The translations under genes were made by a program, and so were the position numbers. The notes beneath the pieces were generated by a model, which saw only the letters and a list, made by a program, of their open reading frames with translations, was not told the DNA's origin and ran no database searches. This document shows, in pieces, positions 48,101 through 59,471 of a stretch of 64,000 nucleotides of DNA (position 1 is the first letter of the stretch; every line of letters begins with the position of its first letter). This stretch comes from Gymnopus androsaceus JB14. Lineage: Eukaryota > Basidiomycota > Agaricomycetes > Agaricales > Omphalotaceae. The DNA lies in NCBI GenBank assembly GCA_009733575.1, contig ML769388.1, positions 310,001 to 374,000 of the forward strand, given 5' to 3'.

Positions 48101-49542
48101 TCAAGTCGGTTCTACGACACGTATTGTTAGTTCTTCCAGAGCATCTTTTGTATCACTGTCTGGTAGGAAATGAAGCACTTCTCGTGCCTTTTCTGCGTGT
48201 GTGAATGCTAGTGTATGCGTTCGTTCGACTCCGGAAGATGTGTGGACGGCGTGACGGACCTAGAATATAGGTCAGTAAGGTTATAAGGGTATAGAGACAA
48301 TGGAGTGATGTGCTGACCTGCTCGATATCACCGTCTTCTGAGAAATGGCGCTGAACGATGGGCTGGAGGTTTGAGTGATCCTCCCAAGCGTAGAGTAACG
48401 GTGCAGTAAGACCCCCGTCGAGACTGCTAGTATCCTCTTCATATAGCTTGACATCTTTCATGAGCTGAACAGGCACACATTAGAAACGTCAAAATCGAAA
48501 GGTCATGACCACGTACCTGGTTTGCAAACCCGACATGCAATCCGTACATATACGCAACCTCTTTCCATACCTCTCCTTCCTTGCAGCCTCCGAGGATGAC
48601 AGCCGCTCTACCTGCTTTTGCCAAAAGGCTCGCGGAGTCAAGGTATATGCTATTAAGATACCTGTTCCAACCTTGAGCAGGGCTGGTCAGTGCGGTGATT
48701 ACTCGCGTGCCAACATTGGTAGCCTTCCAGAGAGTGCCCTCGACAATGTTTGCAATGACAGTCGCGACTAGCTCTACGACTTCATCGTCTCCCAGTCGAG
48801 ACAGAGCAGTACTTGCTCGTCCAAGAAGAAAGTCGCCTCCGAGAATGGCCAGCTTGTTTCCGGAACTATCTGACGGAGATGTAGTTATGCTGGTGACTTG
48901 GTCATGCAGAGAAGAAGCTACGTGGATCATCTCCATAAGCTGAGCCAGTCGAATTTGAGCGGGTAGGATCATGGGAGGGTCAATGAGAGTTGGGGTATAG
49001 TTAAACTCGTATGATGATGGTAGAGGTGGTAATTCAGGGAAGTTTTTGGGGCTCTGAAGGGGAAATAATGATTGGAAGGAGGAAGCATGATCTGGCATAT
49101 TAGGATTACTGTCGTTCAGAACGCCTGGACGCGTTAATGGCCGATCGAGCTCTTCATGTCGGCCACTGACGCGTTCACATTCTGTAATCCATTTTTTCCG
49201 CTCCCATTCGCTCCCAAGCCCATTTGTCGCTCGTGAAAGTAGTAGCACTACTAATGGACGTATTTGTTTGGAAGGATGGATAAAATAATGCTGAGCAAGG
49301 TCGTGCAGAGTTGGATGAGCTGAACCTAGTAATCTCAGCAAATTGGCTCGTATCTGGTCGAGTTCCGAGGCCAAAAGAAGGTATGGATCTGGTCGAGAAG
49401 GATGTAAGAGTTCTGCAGTATTTATAACTGCTGAAGGTCTAGGTTGCATAAAAGGCTTGAGGTTATGAGCGAGGACGCTGTGCTTCCTGCAGGATGAAAT
49501 CTGAGGATTTTTGCAGACGGAAAGCGAAGGCCATGCTCGCAT
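48101..49542 (-). CDS. dlp1: Polyprenyl diphosphate synthase, non-catalytic subunit (DLP1/PDSS2-like)
   Basis: Exons 49542-48517, 48464-48318 and 48259-48101 encode 443 residues. The fold is trans-isoprenyl synthase: the entry motif HYFIHPSKQIRPLVVLLLSR, AQLMEMIHVASSLHDQV, and GGDFLLGRASTALSRLGDDE. Both Asp-rich substrate motifs are missing. Where catalytic enzymes have DDxxD, this has HDQVTS, and the second site reads MKDVKLYEED. That is the signature of the regulatory partner (fission yeast Dlp1, human PDSS2), which binds the catalytic subunit (Dps1/PDSS1) in mitochondria to make the ubiquinone side chain. The N-terminus has Arg/Ser and few acids, compatible with a mitochondrial presequence; MQPRPSAV at ~49449 is an alternative start. 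No frame break. Confidence 0.85.
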
Positions 49543-49752
49543 GCTCCGTCAAAAGGTAGGGAACGACGTGGAAAGCGACCTTGCTCGCTTTCAAACGTGG
49601 TTGAAGAAAGGAAATGTTCACGTCCAAAGCGGATGAGCGGATGAGATCGGAATTTCCGGCTGAGATGAGAGGCCGTGAAAAATTATTACAATTATGTATG
49701 GTACAGTAGGCTATATTATATACATGGCGGGAACAGCAGTAGCCAAGTTTTC

Positions 49753-50368
49753 TCATCTCACGGGAGTTGGGGAAGATATATTCGAAGGCGATGGCCTAGG
49801 AGGAAGTATGAGATATTCCCGGTACCTTTAGAACATTATTAGCCAACTTTCTAAGGAAATTCAATTCCAGAGCGATTTACCTGCTCAAAGACTTTGAAAG
49901 ATGTGCAGCTAATGCCTTGGCCTAACAACATTATGAGAAATCCAATCTGAATTGACCTATGTGTATGTTCAAAGCTCACCTTCAAATGGACAACTTGCTC
50001 ATCAATGTCCTTTGTAAAGTTTAATGCTATAAGCATTAGAGGCTGCCAGCCTTCCACTGGAGTGTCTTTTTCATCCTCTACGGGCAGGACATAGATTTGC
50101 CCAACCTGTTGTTTCGTGAATACGCCAAGTATTTCGAACCAAAACAATATACCTTTGTAGAATCAAGCTCTGCAAATCCGTGCTCTTCGACTTGGGTGAA
50201 ATGATCTCCACTAATTCCTACAGCAATGCGTACATCTTCTTTAGATCGAGAGGGATCGGAAGCGTAAGAGATTAATTCGCCAGCTGGTGTCAGAAGAATA
50301 GCGGTATGAAGGTCAGGAGGGTCCAGTACACGACTGAGAAAAGTATGTAACGATGATAGTTTGAGCAT
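49753..50368 (-). CDS. LAMTOR2: Ragulator/LAMTOR2-like roadblock-domain protein
   Basis: Exons 50368-50153, 50105-49980, 49921-49881 and 49825-49753 encode 151 residues. LAMTOR2 (p14) is a roadblock/LC7 protein of the Ragulator/EGO complex, which anchors Rag GTPases to the lysosome or vacuole for TORC1 signalling. The fold is visible as an N-terminal helix (MLKLSSLHTFLSRVL), the beta pair HTAILLTPAGELISYASDPS, the helix after RSKEDVRIAVGI, two strands (VGQIYVLPVEDE, WQPLMLIALN) and the last helix VVHLKAKALAAHLSKSL. The C-terminal ~24 residues (ending SSPTPVR) are extra relative to animal p14. It shares a 135 bp divergent promoter with CSN2. Confidence 0.82.
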
Positions 50369-50503
50369 TGAGAGAAGGTTTGTCCCTCAAAGGCAGAATG
50401 GAAAGACTCAGACTAGCTCAGACTCTATGATAAATACACGTGATCGCCTAAGCTCTTGCGACGTGCCACAGTAATTATTAGCCCTTAAATCTCCTTCTTC
50501 ACC
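50369..50503. promoter_or_regulatory. Divergent LAMTOR2/CSN2 promoter with a CACGTG box
   Basis: Only 135 bp separate the two start codons. A perfect CACGTG at 50437-50442 lies 69 bp from the LAMTOR2 ATG and 62 bp from the CSN2 ATG. A CTCAGACT direct repeat lies next to it (about 50407-50424). Confidence 0.5.
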
Positions 50504-52456
50504 ATGGATGACGATGATGCCGACTATATGCAAGGAAGCGATGAAGAGGTCCGTTTCGCCAACTCAAAATTCTCACCTGCCACCGCTCATCGCGTGTACA
50601 GGACTACAACTTTGACTATTCTGACGGAGACGACGATGCTCAAGAGTCTGGCGGCGCAGACGTAGAAAACTTGTACTATAAAGCAAAATGCAAGCTTTTC
50701 TAATTGCTCTCATTCATATCTAATTATCCATCTACACAGCAAAGAAGGAAGATAACCCAGAAACTGCCCTCAAAGAATTCCGTGCAATAGTAGACCAGGA
50801 GAAGGAGAAGGGAGATTGGTACGTCCTACTTAACCAACTCGAATGGATTAATGCTCAGCTTACTTTGTAGGGGTTTCAAGGCGCTGAAGCAGTCCACAAA
50901 ACTGCTGTATTTGAGCCTGAGACGGCCAAACGACGCTCTCCAAACTTACACCCAGCTTCTAACATACACAAAGTCTGCTGTCACCAGGAATTACTCTGAG
51001 AAAACTATCAATGGTATCCTAGATTATGTTGGGGGTGGCAAGGGTGGTCCAGTCGATGTTGATATCTTGGAGAACTTTTACCAAGTGACTAAACATGCGT
51101 TGGAGGAAGCCAAGAACGACGTAAAGGCAGTATTCTCTGTCTTCGAACATTCTCATCTAAAAATCAAATTAGCGTCTATCAGCCAAAACAAACTTGAAGT
51201 TGGCAAAACTATGGCTCGATCGGAAAGAGTACACTCGACTATCAAAGGCATGTTTTCATCTTTTTCTCTCATCTGGTCTTATTTAACACGCGCTACACAG
51301 CTCATTCGCGATCTCCATGATGCCACTGGACCTGCCGGCGATGGTGACGACCAGTCTCAGCGCGGTACTCAGCTACTCGAAATTTATGCCCTCGAAATCC
51401 AAATGTACAACGAGACGCGAAATTTCAAAAAGCTGAAAGAAATCTACAACGCTACCAACAATGTTCGTTCTGCCATCCCTCATCCTCGTATCATGGGCGT
51501 CATCAAGGAATGTGGCGGCAAAATGTGGATGGGAGAACGTGTGTATTTTGCTTGATCTTACGTCCGAAAAAAAAAGTTGATCATCGCTCCTAGGTCAATG
51601 GAACAAAGCGAGCGAGGATTTCTTTGAATCGTTCCGCAATTACGATGAAGCTGGATCTCCTCAAAGGATCCAAGTATTGAAGTATCTTGTCTTGGCGAAC
51701 ATGCTCATGGGAAGTGAGGTCAATCCTTTCGACAGTCAGGAAACCAAACCGTACGTGGCATGCAACATTGCTTCCTGTACACGCTCCTTACACCTCTTGC
51801 AGATACAAGAGCGATCCCCAGATCAAAGCCATGACTGACCTTGTAGACGCGTACCAGAGACGAGAGGTTCATTCTGCAGAAAAGATCCTCCGAGGTATGG
51901 TTCTTGATATACCCTCCGTCTAAACTAACTCGGTAAACAACAGACAACCGCGCGACCATCATGGATGACTCTTTCATCCGAGCCTACATCGGCGAGCTGC
52001 TTCGTAGTCTGCGTACACAGTACCTCATCGACCTCATCAAGCCATATTCACGTTTAGAACTTGCCTTCCTCGCCAAGGTGGATACATTTATTTACCTGGA
52101 TTCATTCACCAACTGAATTTGCTTTTAGCAACTCAACGTGGAAATCCAAGAAGTCGAGGATCTCCTTATCGGACTCATCTTGGAGGGTAAAGTTGATGGA
52201 CGAATAGACCAAGTTGGCATGAAACTAGAGCTTGATCGCAAGTGCGTCCTGTCCTTCCACTCGATTATGAAAAATATTTGACCTTTGTTACAGACAAAAC
52301 CTGGAAAAGAAACGATACTCTACGCTGCAAAAATGGGCTGAAAACCTCGAAGCAGTGCATGGGGCCGTCGTTGGAAAGACAGGCACTGGTGGACGAGGAG
52401 CAGATCCAACTATGGGTATGAGTGATGTCTATATGCGTGAATCGGAGAGGTGGTGA
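50504..52456 (+). CDS. CSN2: COP9 signalosome subunit 2
   Basis: Eleven exons (50504-50548, 50602-50689, 50740-50818, 50871-51120, 51173-51247, 51301-51538, 51594-51750, 51803-51894, 51944-52077, 52129-52241, 52294-52456) encode 477 residues with no frame break. CSN2 is the PCI-domain scaffold that docks cullin-RING ligases for deneddylation. Landmarks are an acidic N-terminus ([13 protein letters not shown]), [62 protein letters not shown], and the winged-helix PCI end [14 protein letters not shown]. Two introns, 2 and 5, start with GC (GCAAGC at 50690 and GCATGT at 51248); the conserved protein sequence across both junctions leaves no alternative. Confidence 0.96.
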
Positions 52457-52901
52457 GCACTATCGTATAAACTGTCTGCTAGTCATCGATCTGTTTTTGT
52501 CATGGCATTGATACTGTATTTGTACATTCATTTTGTATGGGATACGACCCAGATTGCGAAATTATTTTTTACTTGAATTCAATATGAACATCACTCCCAG
52601 TACGGAGTGATTAAAAAAAACTAAGTATTCCACTGCCAGATGGAGTATTTATGAGTAAAAAGTCCAATAATACAAGTTGTAGTGTAGAGTAGAAACCCCC
52701 CAATAAAAAGGCAAGTACTGTAATGATAATTTACAAAGAGCATGGTGCAGATTTCGAAAGATGGGTAGATGGTAGATGATTGTGATAGATCGCGATGTAA
52801 TGCAGATGCAGAAAGGTCCGATAAACGAAAGGCGTATACATGAAAGATGGAATAAAAGAATGGCGTGGAAAGATATTAATAAACGAATGAACACACACTT
52901 C
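52457..52901. other. Convergent 3' ends, no gene seen
   Basis: CSN2 and the following minus-strand gene converge here. The DNA is A/T-rich. Confidence 0.6.
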
Positions 52902-55900
52902 TCATACTTGTAAGGGACCAGCTCGCTTTCCCTTGATTGTCTTCAACTTCCTCAATAGATCCTAGAAACGAACATTAACTTGAGGTGAAAAGCAAGATAC
53001 TTGTGAAGAACTCACCTCCGCTTCCGCTCTATCAATTCTTCCTATTCCCCTCTCCAACTCCACCCCGTTCTCAATACTATCCAACACATCACGGACGAGA
53101 TCTCGGTAGTCCACGCCAAAGAACTGCGTCAACTTGGCCGCACGTCGTCTTCGGGCCTGGAATGTACCATCACCACTGTCACCATCCGTTTCGCCCCCAG
53201 ACGCTTTGGACGCGACTGAGGCGAGGGAAACCATAGACGTCCGTGCCGGCAAGGACCGTCGTCGCTCTGACCGGGTGGACCCACCAGAGCCATATCCAGA
53301 AGTATATCCAGGTGGGTCCGTGTCTACACCTGCCAAGTCCTGAGATCGGCTGAGGAAAAACTCTGCTGCGAGGTCTTCGTCCTTCTCGCCGGTCAAGATG
53401 TCATGCAGCTCCTTGAGTGATGCGCGATCGTCCTTGAGGAAAGTAGGTAAATAGACGACCAGACTAATCACAAAGATCAACTCACCCGATCCAAAATGTC
53501 ACCCAAGCTATTCAAAGAATGTTCATAATGCGCATAGACCAATGACGCGCCTCTGGGTCTGCCGACGACAACTCGTTCTACGTCTCTCTCTGGTTCATCC
53601 ACGCTATCCTTGGGCAACAATAGTTCCCGAGAGTGGGGTCTGCTGCGTCCTTCTTGGACGAAGCGGAGCTACCATCAACAGCGCCTGTAGACGACGACCG
53701 GAACATTTTCGGAGGTGGTGCAATCAAACCTGAAGTCGAATGTGCATGCGGAACGTGTCCACGGGGGTGATACAGTGTCTGCGGTGGAGCGACGCCAAAG
53801 ACCTAAGGAGGAAAGCAGCGTGAGAATGTAGGTTAAAAAAGGTGAAGACCATGCCATGCCAAAGCGAAAAGCAGGAGAACCGAAAACTAACCTTCTCCAA
53901 TCTCACAGCTCGCTTTCACCATCCTCAACCTCTCATCTTCTCCCAAATCCTCCTTCCTTCTGTCCCTGATATCACTCCAATCACTGCTAACGCCCGACTC
54001 GCTCCCGCTTCTTCTTCTAGTAACTCTAGCCATGCCCTTCTTCCATGAGCGCTTCTCCTCGCTGGAGCCTTCAAGGTCAGTTTCTTCTCCCATGGAGGAA
54101 GCTGACGGGCGAGGCAACCCACTCTCGCTGTCCTCACTAGCCGAGCCCAAGACGAGCCCTGTGGGAACACGAGAGCCCAGGAAGCGGTGCAGTTTGGCAA
54201 GTTTCTCGCGCTTGCGCCGCCTTGCTGCCTCTGCACGTTCTTCGGGGGACATGAGAGAAGGAGAAGAGAGGGAAACGATTGAAGGCTGACGAGCAAGACG
54301 CTCCATATCTTCAGCGTCATCAAAAGGAGCTGCTTCAGCCAATGCAATTGCAAGATCCTCTTCTTGGGGAACAAAAGAGTTTCTGGGAGCATACGATGAT
54401 GGTGCGGCGAATGCGAGGGAAGAGACAGAACTGCGACGCGAGCTGTTCTGAGAGTTGGTAGGCGACTGGGTGAGCAACTCGACTGGATGGGCACCCTTGC
54501 CTTTGACAAGCTTGGGAGAAGGATCATCACCCCAATCGATGAAGCTTTGTCTATCACTGTTAGCATCCCCAATATCGATGAGGTTGCTGTCGTCCTCGCC
54601 GCTGAGGTCCAAGATCGACGAAGATACATCAGTGGGTGGAATGGAAACAGGTTCCCGGCGATGAAGCTCGCTCAAAAAGTCAAACTCGTCGGGAGTGAGT
54701 GGAGTAGAGTGCCTCCTACCAGAAGATGCGGACATGTACTGGGTTACGGGAGGCGGAGGCCAGATTCCTTTCCCTTTGACTCGTTCCACATTTTCTTTGA
54801 CTCTCTCCCTGGCCTCTTCAGACGAGGTTTTCCTCAAAACGGCAATAGAGTTGTGAGGACGGTGACGAGAAGTGGACGGATTGATATCAAGGAAGCTTCT
54901 CCTCAGAGGATCAGAGGAGCTTCCTGGCAGAAGAGAAGCACCACTTGGGGTCTGGCCAAATACCTGAGCGAGTTTTTTCGACTTTCGTACGAGGTCTGCG
55001 CGAGAAAGAGGATCAAGAGTGTTGGATGTAAGAGAATGCATGTTATGCAGGTTAGGTGGGATCGTTGTTGTTGTCGTAAGAGTTTGAGCGAGAGCCAGGT
55101 GCCGAAATTTTATTAGGAGTTGAACGACGCCCCTGTTCCCGATTGGGCATTCCACGTTCGAGACTGCGACTCGAGCGACCTTTTCTGCTGAAACGATTGG
55201 AAGAAAAGTCAGGCTTCGGAGTTGTCGGCACTGGAGGCTTGTTTTCAGTGGGCGAAAGCAATTCCATGAAGGAAACTCGGTCCTCGAGCTCCGAATAATT
55301 GTTTCGCTCTCTAGAATCTCTCCACATGCTGTCTAGAGGCTCCGTGCGCTGGAAAGTCTGAGCTGATCTCGGAGTAGGAAGAACGTCGTATGGATCGTAA
55401 TAGGACTGGGAATAGACCGTGCTAGATATGCTGATTCTCGGTTCCGCTTCCCTGCAAAAAAATGTGAGCGGATCCGGTATTCATTAGAGAAATTAAGTCG
55501 TACCGTATGTCCCCTTCGTGCTCAGTGCTGGACCACGGGTCCTGTTCAACAAAATTAAAGGCACTGAGGGTCGAAAAAGCGTCTGTAGAATTCGTAGTCG
55601 TCGTCGTTGTCGTGGTCGTCCTGTTTAAAGTGTTTCTATCAGCAGGGGCGGCTTCTTTGCCGTAATTTGATCGCATCCCCATTCCCAAACGTGTCTGTCG
55701 TGATTTTTATTATAAGCTCAAGTCACAAAGTTGACAGAGTACTGTCGAGAGAAGATGAAGGAAAGGAAAAAGAACGCATCATTTCCAACAAGACGAGCTC
55801 CCGGTAAAACTCTTATCGTCAAGTGACTCACCTCCGCATTCGTTCTAGATCGCAAATCAACGATTTGTACTTCCGCCAAGTATCTTGCGTATTCCTCTCC

Positions 55901-57811
55901 ATCTCCTCCGCTCGAATATAAATCCATGGGTACTGTCCGTCGACGTGTTTGTTTCGCTGGCTTTGGCCCTCTGTACGTATGGTATACGTGCTGTAGGTCT
56001 TCCGAGGCTCGACGCTTATAGTACTGCGTAATATCAATTTCCCCCTCCGATGATGATTCTGCCGAAGCGGAATTGTAATCTCCCTCGTAACCGTGCAAGT
56101 CTGCAGCAAAGAAAATATAATAAAGGAAGTATAAAAAATAAGCATACATCAGATAAATAGATAATGTAACTACGCACTGCTGCTCTCGGGATCTGAATCA
56201 ACAGGAATCTCCTGGATTTCGTTTTCTCTGCTTCTTCTTCTCCTGGACCCAAAATTACCAAAGGCAAGCGTAGAAATACTTCCGGGCCTCTTTGATGACT
56301 CAAACGACTCTTCCGAGTCGGTCTTGGTGCGGACAGTGGCGAGCGAAGACCTGTCTGGCCTGTACGCAAACTCTTCCGAGTCTAGCGTAAACTGGTCTTT
56401 CGTTGGCACAAGCACCGTTAACTCGGGTGACGTGTACCCTAGAGTGCGGTCAAACGAGGCAGAAAGTGGTGAAGGAGGAACGAGTTTGGGAAGCTGTGGT
56501 AAACCGTCGAGTTTGAGAAAAGTTGGGTGCTGTAAAGTATCATCACGTCCATCTTCGCTGGCTATTATGGCAATTTCACTGGGTCTTTGCCGTTGAATTT
56601 GACTTGTTGAACGTGGGACGTGGTCTCCACTGTTGGCACCTTGTACAACATTTTCTTCATAGCCCTATGTTGATCATCTCAGTCAGAATGAATGCACATG
56701 CAGCATGACAGATTGTTCTAAACTTGGAACTGCACTCACTTGAGGTTTCGAGGCCTTTGATTCAGATCGCATCTTCGACGCCGCAACATAACCATATTCT
56801 CGTTCAGAGAGTGTGTCGCGAGCACTGTGTGCATATGATAGTCCATATGATGATGAAGAAGCTCGCGACGCAGTTGATTCTAAGGACGTGGCGGTGAATT
56901 TGGCGGAAGCAGATGAAGAACCCGTATTGGACCCGTAGGGGGGGAGTTGATAGGAACCCGAGTAGGGATGACGCCTCTTGGATGGTTGCCCCAAGTTCAC
57001 CTCGCTGGATACAGCGCGATAGATACTCGATACTGTCCGAGAGCGCGTATGGAGACTTCTCTTCAGGCTCACTAGCACTAGACTCTTCCGAATCTTCCTC
57101 CAACGCCATCCTTCAAAAAGGAAGTCCCTACGCGTTCTTCCAACTCTCCCTGCGTACTCCGGCTACGCGCACTACTTCGACTGTAGCGCGACGTACTTGG
57201 GCTAACAGGTAGCGGTACCTCCTCCGCTGGGTCAGTCACCCCAGTACCTGAACGCGCTAGGATCCTCAGCGTATCCAACGCGTCTTCTTTCCGAAATAGC
57301 TCCCCTAGCACGTCTTCTGCACTGAGCAGCCTAGCGCGCCGAGAAGACTGTCGGCTTTGGACAACCATCTCCGCCGCAGACGCATAGACATTCGGAGGTG
57401 CGCTACGGTGACCTAGATTGTATGCCGACTTGGATGAACGGAGAAAACGTCGAGGGTGATCTTGGGGAGGGGGGGATAGGAGGCAGGGAAGGCAAGCGTA
57501 TGGGCATGGGCACTGTGGAATGAACCTCCATTTCACGCCGAGCTGGGGTAATAGTAGCTGTGGAGTCTGAAGAAGATTGATGTGTTGTGTCTGACGAAGA
57601 GGAAGCAGAGCAAGTTGATGAACGATGCGAGACGCCAGAGGAGGATGCTATAGGATTATTGTTGAGAGAGGCGCTAGCATCCGGTACCAGCGGTCCTGAT
57701 TCTAGTGATGAGGAGGAAGAAGAGTGCTTCTTTGATCGAGAGGCGGGTCCTCCAACTCTTCGCCTCTTGAGGGTTTTTGCATCCGAGCTCGGACCTTGAA
57801 CTGGACCTGCA
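52902..57811 (-). CDS. Large conserved-looking fungal protein with repeated K-L-x-x-h-F-G motifs, unknown
   Basis: I read this as one gene (>1,300 residues). Exons from the C-terminus: 52902-52961, 53016-53432, 53486-53802, 53892 to 55451, 55504 to about 55694, 55832-56100, 56178-56664, 56740 to about 57811. The 5' end is not resolved. The N-terminal half is Ser-rich, with RFLRSSKSAYNLGH, LLSAEDVLGELFRKEDALDT and SIEYLSRCIQRGELGATIQE. The C-terminal half carries four related motifs: RKSKKLAQVFGQTPS, RKREKLAKLHRFLGSRVP, RAVRLEKVFGVAPPQT and RRRAAKLTQFFGVDYRDLV. It ends DLLRKLKTIKGKRAGPLQV. Frame changes by one base are needed near 57469-57475 (seven G on the plus strand), 57110-57120, 56938-56944 (seven G), 55055, 53915 and 53628. 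It could be two genes meeting near 55050, but the splice and frame evidence favours one. Confidence 0.6.
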
Positions 57812-58026
57812 TTTAGCGGTAAATGGGAGACATATGAGCAAATGCGACGCGTTACGGAGATTGAGTAAACGCGATAAAGAGATATGTCATCCAAGTGAGT
57901 AGATGAGATCACGGCAATAGATATATGAGCAAAACCAAAACCATAAGAAATGCAGAGCCGCATAATCTGCGTCTTGAAACAACGCCACGCAAACCAACCC
58001 ACGAGATAGACGAAAGCCAACACCAC

Positions 58027-58334
58027 TTAACATAAGATAAAATAACGAAAAGCACTAGAACCCAACTAGAACGACGAATTTAAAGCGGCCGCCGGGATGC
58101 ACTTTAATTTAAACATGCCAAACATACGACAGCTAGCATACCACAACAGCATGCACGAAAATGAATCTGGAGAAAATTTTTACGTCCTGAGACGTCAAGC
58201 CTCAAAGTTTTCAAAACAAAGGAAATGAAACAATAATGAAAAACCGAGAAGTAATAAATTGACGCGTCAAATTGCGGTGGAGATCCATGGTCAAGTCTGC
58301 GCCGGACTTCGACAGTCCAGCAAGGTTGACCAAT
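58027..58334. other. Intergenic; perfect TTGACGCGTCAA palindrome
   Basis: No gene is seen. A 12 bp palindrome, TTGACGCGTCAA, with an ACGCGT core lies at 58259-58270, and a NotI-type GCGGCCGC at about 58085. Confidence 0.4.
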
Positions 58335-59471
58335 TCATTCCGAATCGTTGAAATCAAGAAATGACAACTCACCGTCATCGTATACTAGGTCCGGTTCTCT
58401 GCATGTCAGTTGGGGGAAATCGGTCTCCGCCTCCTTGACGACCTTCCCCCCCGCCACACTCCGAGAAGATCCGTCAGCCACAATGGCAGTAGTAGAACCC
58501 GAATTAAGGCCGGTGTTCAATCGAGGCGCAGGTACAGTCATACTCCGTAACCGACTCTGAGACGAGACCTCGAAGTTCCTCAGTTCAGAGGCATTATTTT
58601 TATCTCCCACTGTCGCCCTCCGATTCCCTTTCCCTGTAGAACGCGGAGGCGGAGGCAAACTCTTTAGCACCGGTTCTCTCTCCATTATTGAGCTCAGCGA
58701 AGCCACACTCGTATCGGGGGTGTGCTCCCACAGACTACCACTCCTCAAAGGACTTGATAAAGGACTCCAATTATTTCCATATGAGTAGATTGACGCAGAT
58801 GATGAAGGAGATACAGGAGCTCCGCGGTGCGTAAGTGGTGAATGTGGCGTGGAGAGAGAGAACTGCGAAGAGTGAGGTGAAGAAGGAGAGTATGAGGGAA
58901 GTTTCGTTTGTATGGGGAACTGGAGGGACTTTGGCGTATTTGGATCAGAAGGAGATATTGGGCTGGGAGGAGGGTTCGTGTGTGCTTCATGCCATGAACT
59001 ACCAGGGATCCCTTGACCTTGCCGCATCATCTCATCGTGTTTTAGCAGTGCGTCGAGGTTCGGCGAAATGATCAGTGACTTCAGCTTGCGGGTTGCGGAG
59101 GTATTCGAAAAGCTTTGGGATGTAGAAGGGGATACTGGAGATGATGGTTCATAGGGCATGTGTATTGGAGGAGGGAGGGGCAATGGAGAGAGCGGCGTTG
59201 GAGGATTTGGTTCCTCTTTAGAGCGGAACCGGTATAAGGCGGAGGAAGCAGAAGCATAATCAAGTTCTGATGGTTGAGGAGAAGGATTAGCTTTATCAGT
59301 GCCATTCTTCCCCTTGGACGCGGCCCTAATATCGATACGAAATTTGGGTTTGTGCTTAGTAAAAAAGGAGAACGAGGGAGCTGAGGAAGGAGTAGCTGAG
59401 GGGTGAGCGGTAGGAGTAGTGGGTCTCGATTTTATCAGCGTCGTTCGTTTCGATTTTCGGTCATCCATCAT
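58335..59471 (-). CDS. Ser/Pro-rich disordered protein, unknown
   Basis: A single uninterrupted exon of 379 codons starts MMDDRKSKRTTLIKSRPTTP at 59471 and ends GELSFLDFNDSE. Composition is dominated by S, P, T and N. There is a small basic patch near the start (KHKPKFRIDIRAASKGK) and a helix-like stretch SNTSATRKLKSLIISPNLDALLKHDEMM. Many SP/TP dipeptides suggest phosphorylation by proline-directed kinases. The frame stays open ~80 codons upstream of 59471, but that part has a different, hydrophobic/aromatic composition and is probably leader. No domain recognised. Confidence 0.6.
   Translation of the reverse strand: MMDDRKSKRTTLIKSRPTTPTAHPSATPSSAPSFSFFTKHKPKFRIDIRAASKGKNGTDKANPSPQPSELDYASASSALYRFRSKEEPNPPTPLSPLPLPPPIHMPYEPSSPVSPSTSQSFSNTSATRKLKSLIISPNLDALLKHDEMMRQGQGIPGSSWHEAHTNPPPSPISPSDPNTPKSLQFPIQTKLPSYSPSSPHSSQFSLSTPHSPLTHRGAPVSPSSSASIYSYGNNWSPLSSPLRSGSLWEHTPDTSVASLSSIMEREPVLKSLPPPPRSTGKGNRRATVGDKNNASELRNFEVSSQSRLRSMTVPAPRLNTGLNSGSTTAIVADGSSRSVAGGKVVKEAETDFPQLTCREPDLVYDDGELSFLDFNDSE

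Noticed and set aside
55050..55060. Separate genes ending and starting at 55052/55041
   Set aside because: Two minus-strand genes only ~10 bp apart with matching low-complexity Asn-rich sequence on either side are better explained by one gene with a one-base break.
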